DNA from: Streptomyces radicis
Lineage (GTDB): Bacteria > Actinomycetota > Actinomycetes > Streptomycetales > Streptomycetaceae
Direction of reading: 5' to 3'
Assembly: GCF_003626575.1 (NCBI RefSeq)
Contig: NZ_RBDY01000002.1
Span: 372,001-436,000, forward strand
Length of the DNA: 64,000 bases
Part shown: positions 50,103 through 57,958 of the stretch, piece after piece
How the letters are laid out: each line of letters opens with the position of its first letter
Numbering within the stretch: the first letter of the stretch is position 1
The notes under the pieces: model-generated
The model's input: the letters and a program-made list of their open reading frames with translations, nothing else
What the model was told of the DNA's origin: nothing
Database searches by the model: none
Made by a program: the position numbers and the translations under genes

Positions 50103-50567
50103 TCAGAGGTTGGTGTGGGTGGCGGACCGGCCCCAGAGCCGGTTGTGGTTGGTGATGTGGACGTGGGTGTCGCTCGTGGGGGCTTGGCGGCTGGGCATCT
50201 TGGCGGCGGCGAGGATGAGGCCGATGGCGAGGAGTCCGGCGGTGCCGAACGCGGCGAGGGCGTTGACGAGCTGGGCGAGTCCGGCGCCCGCGAGTCCGGC
50301 TCCGGCGCCTGCGGCGACGAGGACTTGGGCGCGGGGGTCGATGACCGGGCGGGGGGTGAGGTCGCGGGGCTCGGTGGGCTGGGGCATGGCGGGGGCGAGG
50401 TCGCGGGTGATGGGGACCATGCCGGTGCCGTAGGCGTCGGGGACCCACACGACGCGGCGCTCGGTGGCCAGTTCGATGGCGCCTGGGTTGACCGGGAGGT
50501 CGTGCGGCGGCGCTTGGTCGTGGCGGTCTGGCTCGTGCTGGGGGTGGAAGGGTGTGGGGTGGTTCAC
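50103..50567 (-). CDS. Small AICE membrane protein
   Basis: 154 residues. The N-terminus is His/Pro-rich (NHPTPFHPQHEPDRHD), followed by a soluble stretch with VVWVPDAYGTGMVPITRDL. Two hydrophobic segments follow (about 87-104, Ala/Gly-rich VLVAAGAGAGLAGAG; and about 109-126, AFGTAGLLAIGLILAAA), then a short polar end. GTG 50567 has aaggag 9 nt upstream and overlaps the end of the next gene by 4 nt. Similar small two-helix proteins occur near replication genes in other AICEs; function unknown. Confidence 0.65.
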   Translation of the reverse strand: MNHPTPFHPQHEPDRHDQAPPHDLPVNPGAIELATERRVVWVPDAYGTGMVPITRDLAPAMPQPTEPRDLTPRPVIDPRAQVLVAAGAGAGLAGAGLAQLVNALAAFGTAGLLAIGLILAAAKMPSRQAPTSDTHVHITNHNRLWGRSATHTNL

Positions 50568-51037
50568 CGGTGTGTGCTCCTTGCGGTGATGCCGGGGCGG
50601 ATGGCCCAGGGGGGTGGGGTGGTGATGCGGTAGGTGTGGGGGCGCCACCAGGTCTCGCGCAGCCGTCCGGTGTCGAGGAGTGCGATGAGGTGGTGGGCGA
50701 GCCAGTGGGTGGTCTGGCCTGTGCGGCGGGCGATGTCGAGCAGGTCGCGGTGGTTCACGGTGCGGTGTCCGGCGGCGGTCCGGTGTGCGAGGTGCTGCTC
50801 GATGGCCTGTGCTGTCTGCTCGGGCGAGCAGTGGCGCGGCAGCCGGTCGGCGACGTCGGCGCGGATGAGTCCGATGAGCCGGTCGGTGTGGCCGTGGGTG
50901 AGGTTGATCGTGGCCGTGTGCTCCCACCGGGAGGGTTCCCGGATGTCGAGCCGGGCGGCGGCCTTGTCGGGGTGGGGGGTGGGGGTGGTCCAGGCATGCA
51001 GGGCGGCGGCCAGGACGCGCGCCGCGCGGGGTTTCAC
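50564..51037 (-). CDS. Hypothetical AICE protein, possible winged helix
   Basis: 157 residues from GTG 51037 (VKPRAARVLAAALHAW). The C-terminal half resembles a winged helix: VNHRDLLDIARRTGQTTHWL then LIALLDTGRLRETWW and HTYRITTPP. It also has PRHCSPEQTAQAIEQHL. It is the first gene downstream of the GGTGTCAG array, so it could bind that array, but this is speculation. It overlaps the following gene by 4 nt. Confidence 0.55.
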   Translation of the reverse strand: MKPRAARVLAAALHAWTTPTPHPDKAAARLDIREPSRWEHTATINLTHGHTDRLIGLIRADVADRLPRHCSPEQTAQAIEQHLAHRTAAGHRTVNHRDLLDIARRTGQTTHWLAHHLIALLDTGRLRETWWRPHTYRITTPPPWAIRPGITARSTHR

Positions 51038-51064
51038 GGGGGTTCCGTTCCTCTCCGGCCGGGC

Positions 51065-51245
51065 GGTGTCAGAACGGGGTGTCAGAACGTGCGCGGCTTC
51101 GTGCGCGCACACGCGTTGCTATAGGTGGATGGGGGTGTCAGAACTTCTGACACCCGTTCTGACACCGCTGACGCCCCGTTCTGACACCTTCCGGCACCCC
51201 AGGTGGGTGTCAGAAGGTGTCAGTGCAGGTCAGTGGGGGTGTCAG
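51065..51245. repeat. 9-copy GGTGTCAG array (candidate clt transfer locus)
   Basis: GGTGTCAG at 51065, 51078, 51134, 51206, 51216, 51238; CTGACACC at 51147, 51159, 51181. Five copies extend to GGTGTCAGAAC. The copies at 51133-51155 form a perfect palindrome GGGTGTCAGAA-C-TTCTGACACCC. The last copy includes the traB stop. FtsK-like TraB proteins of Streptomyces bind 8-bp repeats in the clt locus beside traB; this array has the right unit size and place. Confidence 0.7.
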
Positions 51246-53233
51246 GCGTTGGCGGGCTCGGGGTGGAGCAGGCGGTAGGTGCCTTCGTCGCCGGTCTCGG
51301 CGAGGTGGAGTCCGGCGTCGGCCAGCTCGCCGAGCTGTTCGCTGAGCCAGGCCCTGCTCCGGTTGAGGCGGCCGTCCTTGCCCCAGAACGGGGAGAAGTC
51401 CCGCGGGCCGATCAGCTCGCGGTTCTCCTCGCGGAACTCCTCGAGGATCGCCAGCAGTTCGGCCTCGGCTTCGCCGGGGGTCAGGCGCCGCTGGGGGGTG
51501 CGTCCGGTGGGCGGCTGCCCGAGCGACCAGACCCGGTCGGTGGGGACGGCGGGGATCTCCTTGTCGGGGTCGACGTCGGGGTCCGGGGTGCCGTCGTGGG
51601 TGATGCCGGCGGCCTCCATGATGGTCCGCTCGACGTGTCGGTCCAGGGCGGCTTCGCGCTCCTCCTCTTCGTCGTCGCGGGTGCGCACGGTGTGCCCCTC
51701 CTGCCGGATGGTGGTGGTGTCGGCGGTGTGGCGGGGGCGGTTGGCGTATGCCTCACCGGCCGCGCGGGCGGTGACCTGGTCGGCGACCGGGCGTGGGGCG
51801 ATGGCGAGCGTTCCGGCGATCTGCTCGTCGGTGATGTTGTAGGTGCGCAGGGGCATGACGTAGCGCTCCTCCGGCACGCCCGGGGCCACGAGGTAGGCGT
51901 AGCCCGGGCGCCGGTTCTCCCAGGCTTCCGGGCGGGCTCCGGCGTCGCGGACGTCCTCGGGCAGCGCCATGTCCGCCGTGGTCGAGCCCTTGACGCCGAA
52001 GCAGAGGATTCCGCCCAGCTGCTCGCGGACGTCGGTCGGCATCGAGGTGCTGGAGGGGCGCTGCTGGCTCAGCTCGACGGTGATCCCAGCGGAGCGGGCC
52101 TCTTGGACGATGCCCTCCATCTCGACGTCGCCTGCGCGGAAGAGCTTCGCGGACTCCTCGAACCAGGCGACCATGTAGGGCATGCCGAGCTTCTCGTAGA
52201 CCTCGGGGGTCCAGTTCTTGAAGCCGTGGCGGCCCATCAGGTCGGCCCGCGCGGTGATCACCTGCGGGAGCGCGGCGGCCATGGCCTCGGCCCCGGCCAT
52301 CGTGGTCTCGCACCAGTCCATGTACGGCATGAACGGACCGAAGGTCTGCTGCCCCTTGCTCGGGTCGGCGCCCCAGACGATGACATCCCGCCTGGTCAGC
52401 ACCTCGGTCACCACGACCGACCACCCGGCCGACTTCCCCGAGCCGTTCATGCCGAACACGCCGAAGTGCGTGGCGTTGCGGCCGGTGGCCGGGTCGGCGG
52501 GCAGCCACAGTTCGGCGATCTGGCCGTCCTCGTAGGGGCCGATCGGGATCGCGTCCGTGATCGAGCCACCGAGGTTGGAGGGGCCCGGCCACGGGGTGGA
52601 CTCCTTGAGCATGTCGGTCGGCACGATCACCAGCTCGGGCCGGTCGGCCCGCTCCGGGTCGGGCAGGATACGGATGCTGGTGGGCGAGATGCCCAGCTCC
52701 ACGGCCATGGCCTCGATCCGGTTGCCCAACTCGCCCGGGGTGATGCCGTCCAACTGGAGCGGCGCGGTGACCTTGTTGGGCTCCACCTCGGGCTTCTTGC
52801 GGAGCTTGGCGCGGGCCTGGCCGATCGACTTGACCAGCACGCCGGTCTCGCTGGGGCCACCGGACGCGGCGTCGCGGACCTTCAGGGCGGTGACCACGTT
52901 CCACGTCCCGGCGAGCGCGGCGCCGCCGATACCGAGCGTGGAGATCAAGGCGGGGTCGAACGGGTCGGTGACGGTGGCCACCAGCAGGTAGCCGGTACCG
53001 GCGCCAGTGGAGAGCGTCGCAAGGGCCCGGCGGACCGCCGCGGTGCCCTTGCTGGCCACCCAGGTGGCCACCGTCAAGCCGCCCGCCGCCAGCGTCATCG
53101 CCGCCGCGGCGGCCGGGGAGTCGCCCCACACGATGTGCGTGGCGACGCTGGCGGGGACCTCGGCGGCCAGCGCCGCCCAAGGCCGGGTGTGCGGGGTGAG
53201 AAACAGTTTCGCGATCTTGGGAGTGTCGGTCAC
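51242..53233 (-). CDS. traB: FtsK/SpoIIIE-type conjugative DNA translocase TraB
   Basis: Hexameric pump moving double-stranded element DNA between mycelia. 663 residues. N-terminal hydrophobic helices are at about 20-120. The motor domain has Walker A GVFGMNGSGKSAGW (about 257-270), IVWGADPSKGQQTFGPF, and Walker B-like PYMVAWFEESAKLFRAGD (about 351-368), then VELSQQRPSSTSMPTDVREQ. The C-terminal about 75 residues look like a winged helix (RLNRSRAWLSEQLGELADAG), as used for binding clt repeats. The GGTGTCAG array lies at its 3' end. Confidence 0.93.
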   Translation of the reverse strand: MTDTPKIAKLFLTPHTRPWAALAAEVPASVATHIVWGDSPAAAAAMTLAAGGLTVATWVASKGTAAVRRALATLSTGAGTGYLLVATVTDPFDPALISTLGIGGAALAGTWNVVTALKVRDAASGGPSETGVLVKSIGQARAKLRKKPEVEPNKVTAPLQLDGITPGELGNRIEAMAVELGISPTSIRILPDPERADRPELVIVPTDMLKESTPWPGPSNLGGSITDAIPIGPYEDGQIAELWLPADPATGRNATHFGVFGMNGSGKSAGWSVVVTEVLTRRDVIVWGADPSKGQQTFGPFMPYMDWCETTMAGAEAMAAALPQVITARADLMGRHGFKNWTPEVYEKLGMPYMVAWFEESAKLFRAGDVEMEGIVQEARSAGITVELSQQRPSSTSMPTDVREQLGGILCFGVKGSTTADMALPEDVRDAGARPEAWENRRPGYAYLVAPGVPEERYVMPLRTYNITDEQIAGTLAIAPRPVADQVTARAAGEAYANRPRHTADTTTIRQEGHTVRTRDDEEEEREAALDRHVERTIMEAAGITHDGTPDPDVDPDKEIPAVPTDRVWSLGQPPTGRTPQRRLTPGEAEAELLAILEEFREENRELIGPRDFSPFWGKDGRLNRSRAWLSEQLGELADAGLHLAETGDEGTYRLLHPEPANA

Positions 53234-53246
53234 CGAGGTGCTCCTG

Positions 53247-53876
53247 TCAGTTGAAAGTGAACGGGGCGCGCGGGGCCTGCGTGGGGCGGGCCTTGCCGAC
53301 CTTCCGAAGGTCGGACTCGAACTCGCGCTCGAAGCTCGCGTAGAGCGCGGCGGCCTGCTTCGCGATGACCTTCTCGGCCGACGCGATGGCCTTCAGGTGC
53401 TTGGCCACCCGACGCGCACGCATCCGTGCCCCCGACAGCGAGCCGTCCGACGCGGGGATGTGGCGCAGCACCTGCACCAGGTGCTCGTAGTCCATCGACC
53501 GCTCCACGGCCCTGTTCCGGCCCTGCTTGCGCAGGTGCTCGGAGAACGCGCGGATGTCCTCGTTCGTCATGAACTCCGCCCCCGGCGTGCCGGTCGTCTC
53601 ACCCGAGGACTTCTGGCCGATCGCCGTACCGGCCGGACGCCCGGAGTTCTTGTTGATGTTGATCGTCAGGCTGCGGTTCTTCTGCCGCGTGCGGTGGGTG
53701 GACCGCGACCGCTGCTGCACGAACGGCTGCAAGGCCACCCGCCTGCGCTCCGCCCGCAGCGCGGCAGCCGCGCCCCGGTCCACCGGGACCGACCGCTTCG
53801 CGGACGGCTCGATCCTCGGCGGGGACGACGGAGGCGGCGGGACGACGACCGGCCGGGTGCGAGGTGGGGTACTCAC
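53247..53876 (-). CDS. Hypothetical basic protein upstream of traB
   Basis: 209 residues. Pro-rich start (VVVPPPPSSPP), a very basic central part (RSRSTHRTRQKNRSLTININ), and a helical, charged C-terminal half (NEDIRAFSEHLRKQGRNRAV; ARRVAKHLKAIASAEKVIAK). No membrane segment. It ends 13 bp before traB, so it is almost certainly cotranscribed with it. No family recognised; a DNA-binding accessory transfer protein is a guess from charge and place. Confidence 0.6.
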   Translation of the reverse strand: MSTPPRTRPVVVPPPPSSPPRIEPSAKRSVPVDRGAAAALRAERRRVALQPFVQQRSRSTHRTRQKNRSLTININKNSGRPAGTAIGQKSSGETTGTPGAEFMTNEDIRAFSEHLRKQGRNRAVERSMDYEHLVQVLRHIPASDGSLSGARMRARRVAKHLKAIASAEKVIAKQAAALYASFEREFESDLRKVGKARPTQAPRAPFTFN

Positions 53877-53936
53877 TGATCTCCTCCTGTGAGGGCGGCC
53901 CGACCGCCAAGCAAGCGGCCGGGCCCTGGGGGTGTG

Positions 53937-54074
53937 TCAGAACAGGTCGGGGCCGCAGCCCATCTCGATGTCGCGCTCGATGTCGTCGTACTCGCGCTGG
54001 TCACAGTCGGGGCAGCCGCAGTAGGTCCACGACCCGTCGATGAACTCCGCGTAGCACTCGAAGTCGTCATCCAT
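53937..54074 (-). CDS. 45-residue acidic Cys-rich protein
   Basis: Starts MDDDFECYAEFIDGSW, continues TYCGCPDCDQ and ends MGCGPDLF. Five Cys, with a CxCxxC cluster at 19-24 suggesting metal binding, and many Asp/Glu. ATG 54074 follows a strong gaggaggag 8 nt upstream. It lies between the basic gene next to traB and the zinc-protein cluster. No family recognised. Confidence 0.6.
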   Translation of the reverse strand: MDDDFECYAEFIDGSWTYCGCPDCDQREYDDIERDIEMGCGPDLF

Positions 54075-54129
54075 CCGGCTTCTCCTCCTCGAAGTCACGG
54101 TCGGACAAGCTGGTCTGCTCGGGGTCGGG

Positions 54130-54606
54130 TCATTCGGGGGCGGCGGTGATGCCGCCGCTGACGATGGCGTTGATGACGTGCTCGGGGGTGCCGTCGCGGC
54201 GCAGCTGGGCGCGGAGGACCGCGGCTTTGCGGCGTTGTGCCTGCCGGGCCTGGATGCGGTCGGCGGCCTGTTGGCGGCGGCGTTGTTCGACCGGGCGCGC
54301 GGCCCAGGCGTGGTGGCAGGCGTTGTGTGCGGGCCAGTTGCCGGGTGCCCGTTCGGTGGTGGGCTGGCCGCAGTGCTGGCACGGGCGCGGGGCGCGTGCG
54401 GGGCATTGTGGCTGGTGGGCCTGCCATTCGGCGACGAGTTCGGCCACGGCGTGGTGGCCTGTGGTGGCGCGGTGGGCCCCGCAGCGGCACCAGTAGGCGC
54501 CCTGCGGGGTCTCCAACGGCCTCGGTGAATAGGGGTTGTTGGGGTTGGCCGGGGCCCTTACCCGCAGGCCCGGGAAGTTGGGGCCCGGCCAGAGGTCACC
54601 GGCCAC
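54130..54606 (-). CDS. Hypothetical zinc-ribbon-like AICE protein
   Basis: 158 residues. Cys/His pairs: WCRCGAHRATTGHHAV (about 39-54) and CQHCGQPT (about 76-83), with more His in HNACHHAW. The second half is a basic helix rich in Arg/Gln (RRRQQAADRIQARQAQRRK). It overlaps the RRQRL gene upstream by 11 bp, so they are coupled. No defined function. Confidence 0.6.
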   Translation of the reverse strand: MAGDLWPGPNFPGLRVRAPANPNNPYSPRPLETPQGAYWCRCGAHRATTGHHAVAELVAEWQAHQPQCPARAPRPCQHCGQPTTERAPGNWPAHNACHHAWAARPVEQRRRQQAADRIQARQAQRRKAAVLRAQLRRDGTPEHVINAIVSGGITAAPE

Positions 54607-54988
54607 CGCCGTGTCCGTGCTCGTGGCGGTGGTGGCAGGTGAGGCAGCAGCCCAGGGAGCGGGGGATGCAGTACGCCTGCTCCCGCCCGCAGTCGGGGCA
54701 GGTGCGGCGGGCCCTCAGGGCGGCCTCGATCGCGCGCCACCGTGCGGCCGTCATCGGCCTGACGGGGAGCGCGGACGCGGTGCGGTAGAGGTAGCCGACC
54801 AGCGGGGCCCGGCCCCGGCGACGCAGGCGCATGACCTGCGCGACCGGCTCCTGACCGCCAGGGCGCAATCCCAGGGCGCGTAACTGCCGTCGCGTGGCGA
54901 GCCCTTCGGGCGCCCAGCGCCACGGGTAGGTGGGAATGCCGTGCACGGCGCCGGTCGGGTCGTAGACCTCGGCGTAGGCGGTGGTCAC
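54596..54988 (-). CDS. RRQRL-motif zinc-binding protein
   Basis: 130 residues. Contains APEGLATRRQLRALGLRPGG (about 27-46), the hallmark of RRQRL-motif proteins widespread in actinomycete plasmids and AICEs, then RRRGRAPLVGYLYRTASALP. The C-terminus has a zinc-binding set CPDCGREQAYC and GCCLTCHHRHEHGHGGG. Role unknown, associated with transfer regions. Overlaps the next gene upstream by 4 nt. Confidence 0.8.
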   Translation of the reverse strand: MTTAYAEVYDPTGAVHGIPTYPWRWAPEGLATRRQLRALGLRPGGQEPVAQVMRLRRRGRAPLVGYLYRTASALPVRPMTAARWRAIEAALRARRTCPDCGREQAYCIPRSLGCCLTCHHRHEHGHGGGR

Positions 54989-55626
54989 GGGGCCACCTCC
55001 CTGGCCGCCTCAGCAGTGCGGCCGCGGTAGGCGCGTTGCTGGCAGGCGCGGGTGCAGTAGCGGGGCGGGCGGCCACGGCCGCGTGGCAGGGGGATGGGGC
55101 GCCCGCACGCGCACCGAATTTCGTCACGGATTTCGTCACGGAGTACGGAGATCGGTGGCAGCGGTGGGGCGTCCTTGGTGGTCTGCTCCCACAGCGTTCG
55201 CGCCACCCTGTCTGTGCCGCGTCCGGCCCGCGGCCGGGACGGGGTGTCCCAGCCGGTTCGCGGGCGCAGTTCGGCGACCTGGCGCCACTGCACCGCCCGC
55301 AGGGACGCGCCGGACTCCCCGTCCTGCGTGTAAGTGATGATCCTGGTGAATCCCCACTCGCGCGCCGTGCGCCAGGCCGCGCCGTACAGCGCGCTACAGG
55401 CGTTCGGGGTGCCGTCGGTGGCGACGCGGGTGACCTCCACAGTCCAGCCGTTGTCCAGGGCACGGGCGACGGGCCGTCCGGTGATCGCCACACCGCGCAA
55501 GTGCCCGTCCATGTCGAGCACCCCGAGACTGAATCGGTGCCCCTGCGGGCGCTTGTGGTGCCGGTGCCAGCGGTCCACCACCTCGGCAGCGTCCGCGAGC
55601 GTCAACGGCACGATCGTCAGGCTCAC
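54985..55626 (-). CDS. XF1762-family protein with C-terminal zinc motif
   Basis: 213 residues from GTG 55626 (VSLTIVPLTLADAAEVVDRW). The core resembles the XF1762 family (GNAT-like): RWHRHHKRPQGHRFSLGVLD (about 19-38), VEVTRVATDGTPNACSALYG, and WGFTRIITYTQDGESGASLR. The C-terminus adds a CACG...CTRACQQRAY zinc-ribbon-like end. Common in actinomycete mobile elements; function unknown. GTG overlaps the spdB stop by 4 nt. Confidence 0.78.
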   Translation of the reverse strand: MSLTIVPLTLADAAEVVDRWHRHHKRPQGHRFSLGVLDMDGHLRGVAITGRPVARALDNGWTVEVTRVATDGTPNACSALYGAAWRTAREWGFTRIITYTQDGESGASLRAVQWRQVAELRPRTGWDTPSRPRAGRGTDRVARTLWEQTTKDAPPLPPISVLRDEIRDEIRCACGRPIPLPRGRGRPPRYCTRACQQRAYRGRTAEAAREVAP

Positions 55627-56606
55627 ACCCTCACCTCCTGCTGGCGGTGTTCGGCGTAGCGGGCGGTGACCCATCCGACGGACCAGCCGCACAGCTCGGC
55701 GGCCTGCCGGATGGTCAGGTCGGCCTCGTACGCGGCGGCCACGGTCTCGCGCGCGGTGGGCTCGGGCTGCTTCTCGGTGGCGGGTTCGGCGGTCAGCAGT
55801 GCCGCGCGCCGCCGCGCGGCCTGGTCCCGCGCGGCTCGGGCGGCGGCTTCCTTCCGGGCCCGCTCCCGGGCCTGTTCGGCCTCGCGTTCCCGCGCGGCCT
55901 GGGCGCGGGCCTGCTCGGCTTGTTCACGGGCGCGGTGCTCGCGTTCACGCTCGCGGTCGGCGTGTTCAAGGCGCAGGCGTTCTTGTTCACGGGCGGTCTC
56001 CCGCTGTTCACGGGCCAGCGCGGCGGCGTGCTCACGCTCCTCCCGGGCGAGGCGTGCCTCGTGCTCGCGGCGCTCGCGTTCGCGGCGCTCCTCGCGGTCC
56101 GCGAGGGCTTCGCGGTCGGCGCGCTCACGCTGTTCACGCTCCCGCGCGGCCTGTTCACGGGCCGCACGGGCGGCCTGCTCGCGGGCTTCGCGTGCGGTGA
56201 GGGCGTCGGCCAGGGCGCGGCGGTAGGCCAGGCTGGCCTCGGAGCTGACGATCAGCAGGAGCGGCGCGACCGCGTGGACCGCCACGCCCACCATGTCGCC
56301 CGTCAGGGCTGATCCAGCGGTGTTCAGGCCGAGGGTCATCAGGCCGGTCATCCACCGCAGAAGCACAGGCCAGCCGCCTGCACGGCCGCCGACGCGGGCC
56401 AGGGCGGCGTCCAGGCGGACCACGATGACGACCGCGGCGTCCACCACGACCGGCAGGATCGGCGCGGTCCACTCCCACCCGGCCGGGGTCACCCCGCGCA
56501 CCAGCGGCGTGACGGTCAGGACGGAGAAGACCACCGCCCCGGCCACGATCAGCCACGTCCCCGCCGACAGCGTCCGGTCGACCTGCCGCAACGTCCGCTC
56601 ATCCAT
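55623..56606 (-). CDS. spdB: SpdB-like (DUF2637) plasmid-spread membrane protein with long coiled coil
   Basis: 327 residues from ATG 56606 (MDERTLRQVDRTLSAG). Four hydrophobic segments lie in the first about 130 residues (TWLIVAGAVVFSVLTVTPLV; ILPVVVDAAVVIVVRLDAAL; MTGLMTLGLNTAGSALTGDM; AVHAVAPLLLIVSSEASLAY), the DUF2637 pattern. From about 135 to 265 it is almost only Arg/Glu/Ala/Gln, a long coiled coil. The end (AAYEADLTIRQAAELCGWSV) resembles an HTH. Spd proteins spread the element within recipient mycelium. Confidence 0.85.
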   Translation of the reverse strand: MDERTLRQVDRTLSAGTWLIVAGAVVFSVLTVTPLVRGVTPAGWEWTAPILPVVVDAAVVIVVRLDAALARVGGRAGGWPVLLRWMTGLMTLGLNTAGSALTGDMVGVAVHAVAPLLLIVSSEASLAYRRALADALTAREAREQAARAAREQAAREREQRERADREALADREERRERERREHEARLAREEREHAAALAREQRETAREQERLRLEHADREREREHRAREQAEQARAQAAREREAEQARERARKEAAARAARDQAARRRAALLTAEPATEKQPEPTARETVAAAYEADLTIRQAAELCGWSVGWVTARYAEHRQQEVRV

Positions 56607-57237
56607 CCCGGCCACCCCCCTGCGGGGCGCCGTGAACACCCGAACCCCGGCCGTGAACATCCGGAGCGTCGCCGTGAACACGGTCGGGGGAGGCGTGAAC
56701 GGCGGTCCGGGGCGGGGTGTCCCCCTCGCGCCAGGCGAACGGGGGCAGCGAAGAGGCGGCCTTGAACACGCGGATCGCCGCGCCAGGGACGCTTCCGGAG
56801 ACGACCTGTGCCCGTTCCAGTGAGGCGAGCAGGCGGGTGGCGTGGTGTTCGCAGCCGGTGACCCGGGTGCCGCTGGGGTCCAGCACGGTGACGGCTTCGT
56901 GGGGACCGACGCACGGCGAGGCGTCCTCGGGGTGCGCCGACGCACACCGCCCGCTCCCGCCGCGCATCGAGCCCTCGGGGCTCTCGTAGGGGGTGTAGGT
57001 GACGGGGAAGTGCTCGATCACGTCCCGCACCCCGGTGGCCAGCCGCTCCAGCGGCAGGGTCTCCCCGCCCTGGGCGGCCCCAGAGAGGTAGCCGGACAGC
57101 CACGCGGCCCGCGACCGCAGCAGCCCTTCGACCGCCCGGCCGTCGTCACCGGGGTCCGCGGACAGCGGCACGTCAAGCGCCTCGATGAGCGCCGTCAGCA
57201 GCGCGCGGACGTCCGCGGGCAAAGGCGCCAGACTCAC
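56599..57237 (-). CDS. Hypothetical AICE protein with VHG repeats
   Basis: 212 residues, no family recognised. An N-terminal helical region (LPADVRALLTALIEALDV) resembles a partner domain. Central Cys/His-containing part (GRCASAHPEDASPCVGPHE, TGCEHHATRLLASLE). The last 35 residues repeat VHG at 7-residue spacing, coded by four 21-bp-phased CGTGAAC units. It overlaps spdB by 8 bp and the next gene upstream by 4 bp. Confidence 0.6.
   Translation of the reverse strand: MSLAPLPADVRALLTALIEALDVPLSADPGDDGRAVEGLLRSRAAWLSGYLSGAAQGGETLPLERLATGVRDVIEHFPVTYTPYESPEGSMRGGSGRCASAHPEDASPCVGPHEAVTVLDPSGTRVTGCEHHATRLLASLERAQVVSGSVPGAAIRVFKAASSLPPFAWREGDTPPRTAVHASPDRVHGDAPDVHGRGSGVHGAPQGGGRDG
56631..56700. 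repeat. Four CGTGAAC repeats at exact 21-bp spacing
   Basis: CGTGAAC begins at 56631, 56652, 56673 and 56694. The repeats lie 25-95 bp upstream of the spdB start. Two helical turns of spacing would put all copies on one DNA face. Confidence 0.55.
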
Positions 57238-57734
57238 AGCGCACCTCCGACCGCGGTCAGGGCCGCGATGGCCAGCAGCGCGCCACCAGCACGGATGCAG
57301 TCGATCGCCCGCTGAAGCGCCCGGTACTTCGCCACCGCCATGCGGGCCAGCGCCGGAACGGCCGCCGCGCGGTGGTCGACCACGACTTCGGCGCGGAACG
57401 CCTCCGCGTCAAGGGTGGCCCAGTGCGTGAGGGTGCCGGGGGCGGCGGGCAGCAGGCGGGGGCGGATGACCGCCAGCAGCAGCCCGGCCGCCGCGACGAG
57501 CAGCGCCGTGCCCAGCCCCGCGGCGATCCCGCCCACGAGCGGCAGGGTGACCGCGCTCCCCGCGCTGCCCAGCACCGCCAGACTCGCCCCGATCACCGCC
57601 AGCAGAATGCTGGCCTTGGTGTCCGTCCGGGCGATCTGCCCCTGAACCTCACCGAACGCCTCACCCAACGCCGCATCCACGTCACGGGTGATCTGCCGGG
57701 CCCGGGGCCCGGGACTCGTCGTCGCCATGGTCAC
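57234..57734 (-). CDS. PycTM/DUF5706-like two-helix membrane protein
   Basis: 166 residues. QIARTDTKASILLAVIGASL (about 34-53) is the start of the DUF5706 pattern found in PycTM, the membrane effector of Pycsar anti-phage systems. Two hydrophobic segments, about 44-62 and 71-95, then a soluble region with THWATLDAEAFRAEV and a third hydrophobic end (GGALLAIAALTAVGGAL). No cyclase gene is next to it, so a Pycsar system is not shown. GTG 57734 overlaps the upstream stop (GTGA); ATG 57728 is an alternative. Confidence 0.7.
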   Translation of the reverse strand: MTMATTSPGPRARQITRDVDAALGEAFGEVQGQIARTDTKASILLAVIGASLAVLGSAGSAVTLPLVGGIAAGLGTALLVAAAGLLLAVIRPRLLPAAPGTLTHWATLDAEAFRAEVVVDHRAAAVPALARMAVAKYRALQRAIDCIRAGGALLAIAALTAVGGAL

Positions 57735-57958
57735 CAGTCCCCGACCGTGCAGACCGGGCCGCACCGGCCGGTGGCGTGCGGGCCGCCGGGCGCGAAGTGC
57801 GCCTCGTGGGAGCGCCGCCGCATCTCCTCGTCACGGGCGGCCTTGCTGCGCCACTCCTGGCGGACCGGCTCCGCGCCCGCCTTCAGCTCCTCGCACCGCG
57901 GGCAGCCGTCGACCTTCTTGCCGAAGTTCGGCCCGTGGGTGTGCTCTCCGAAGCTCAC
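57731..57958 (-). CDS. Small Cys/His-containing AICE protein
   Basis: 75 residues: SFGEHTHGPNFGKKVDGCPR at the start, CPRCEEL (about 19-25), basic helix (EWRSKAARDEEMRRRSHEAH) and CGPVC near the end. A metal-binding small protein of unknown role. 4-nt overlaps with both neighbours put it in one translationally coupled run. Confidence 0.6.
   Translation of the reverse strand: MSFGEHTHGPNFGKKVDGCPRCEELKAGAEPVRQEWRSKAARDEEMRRRSHEAHFAPGGPHATGRCGPVCTVGDW

Noticed and set aside
55860..56200. Repeated GTTCACG strings inside spdB as binding sites
   Set aside because: They follow from codons of the Arg/Glu/Gln coiled coil and are not evenly phased.
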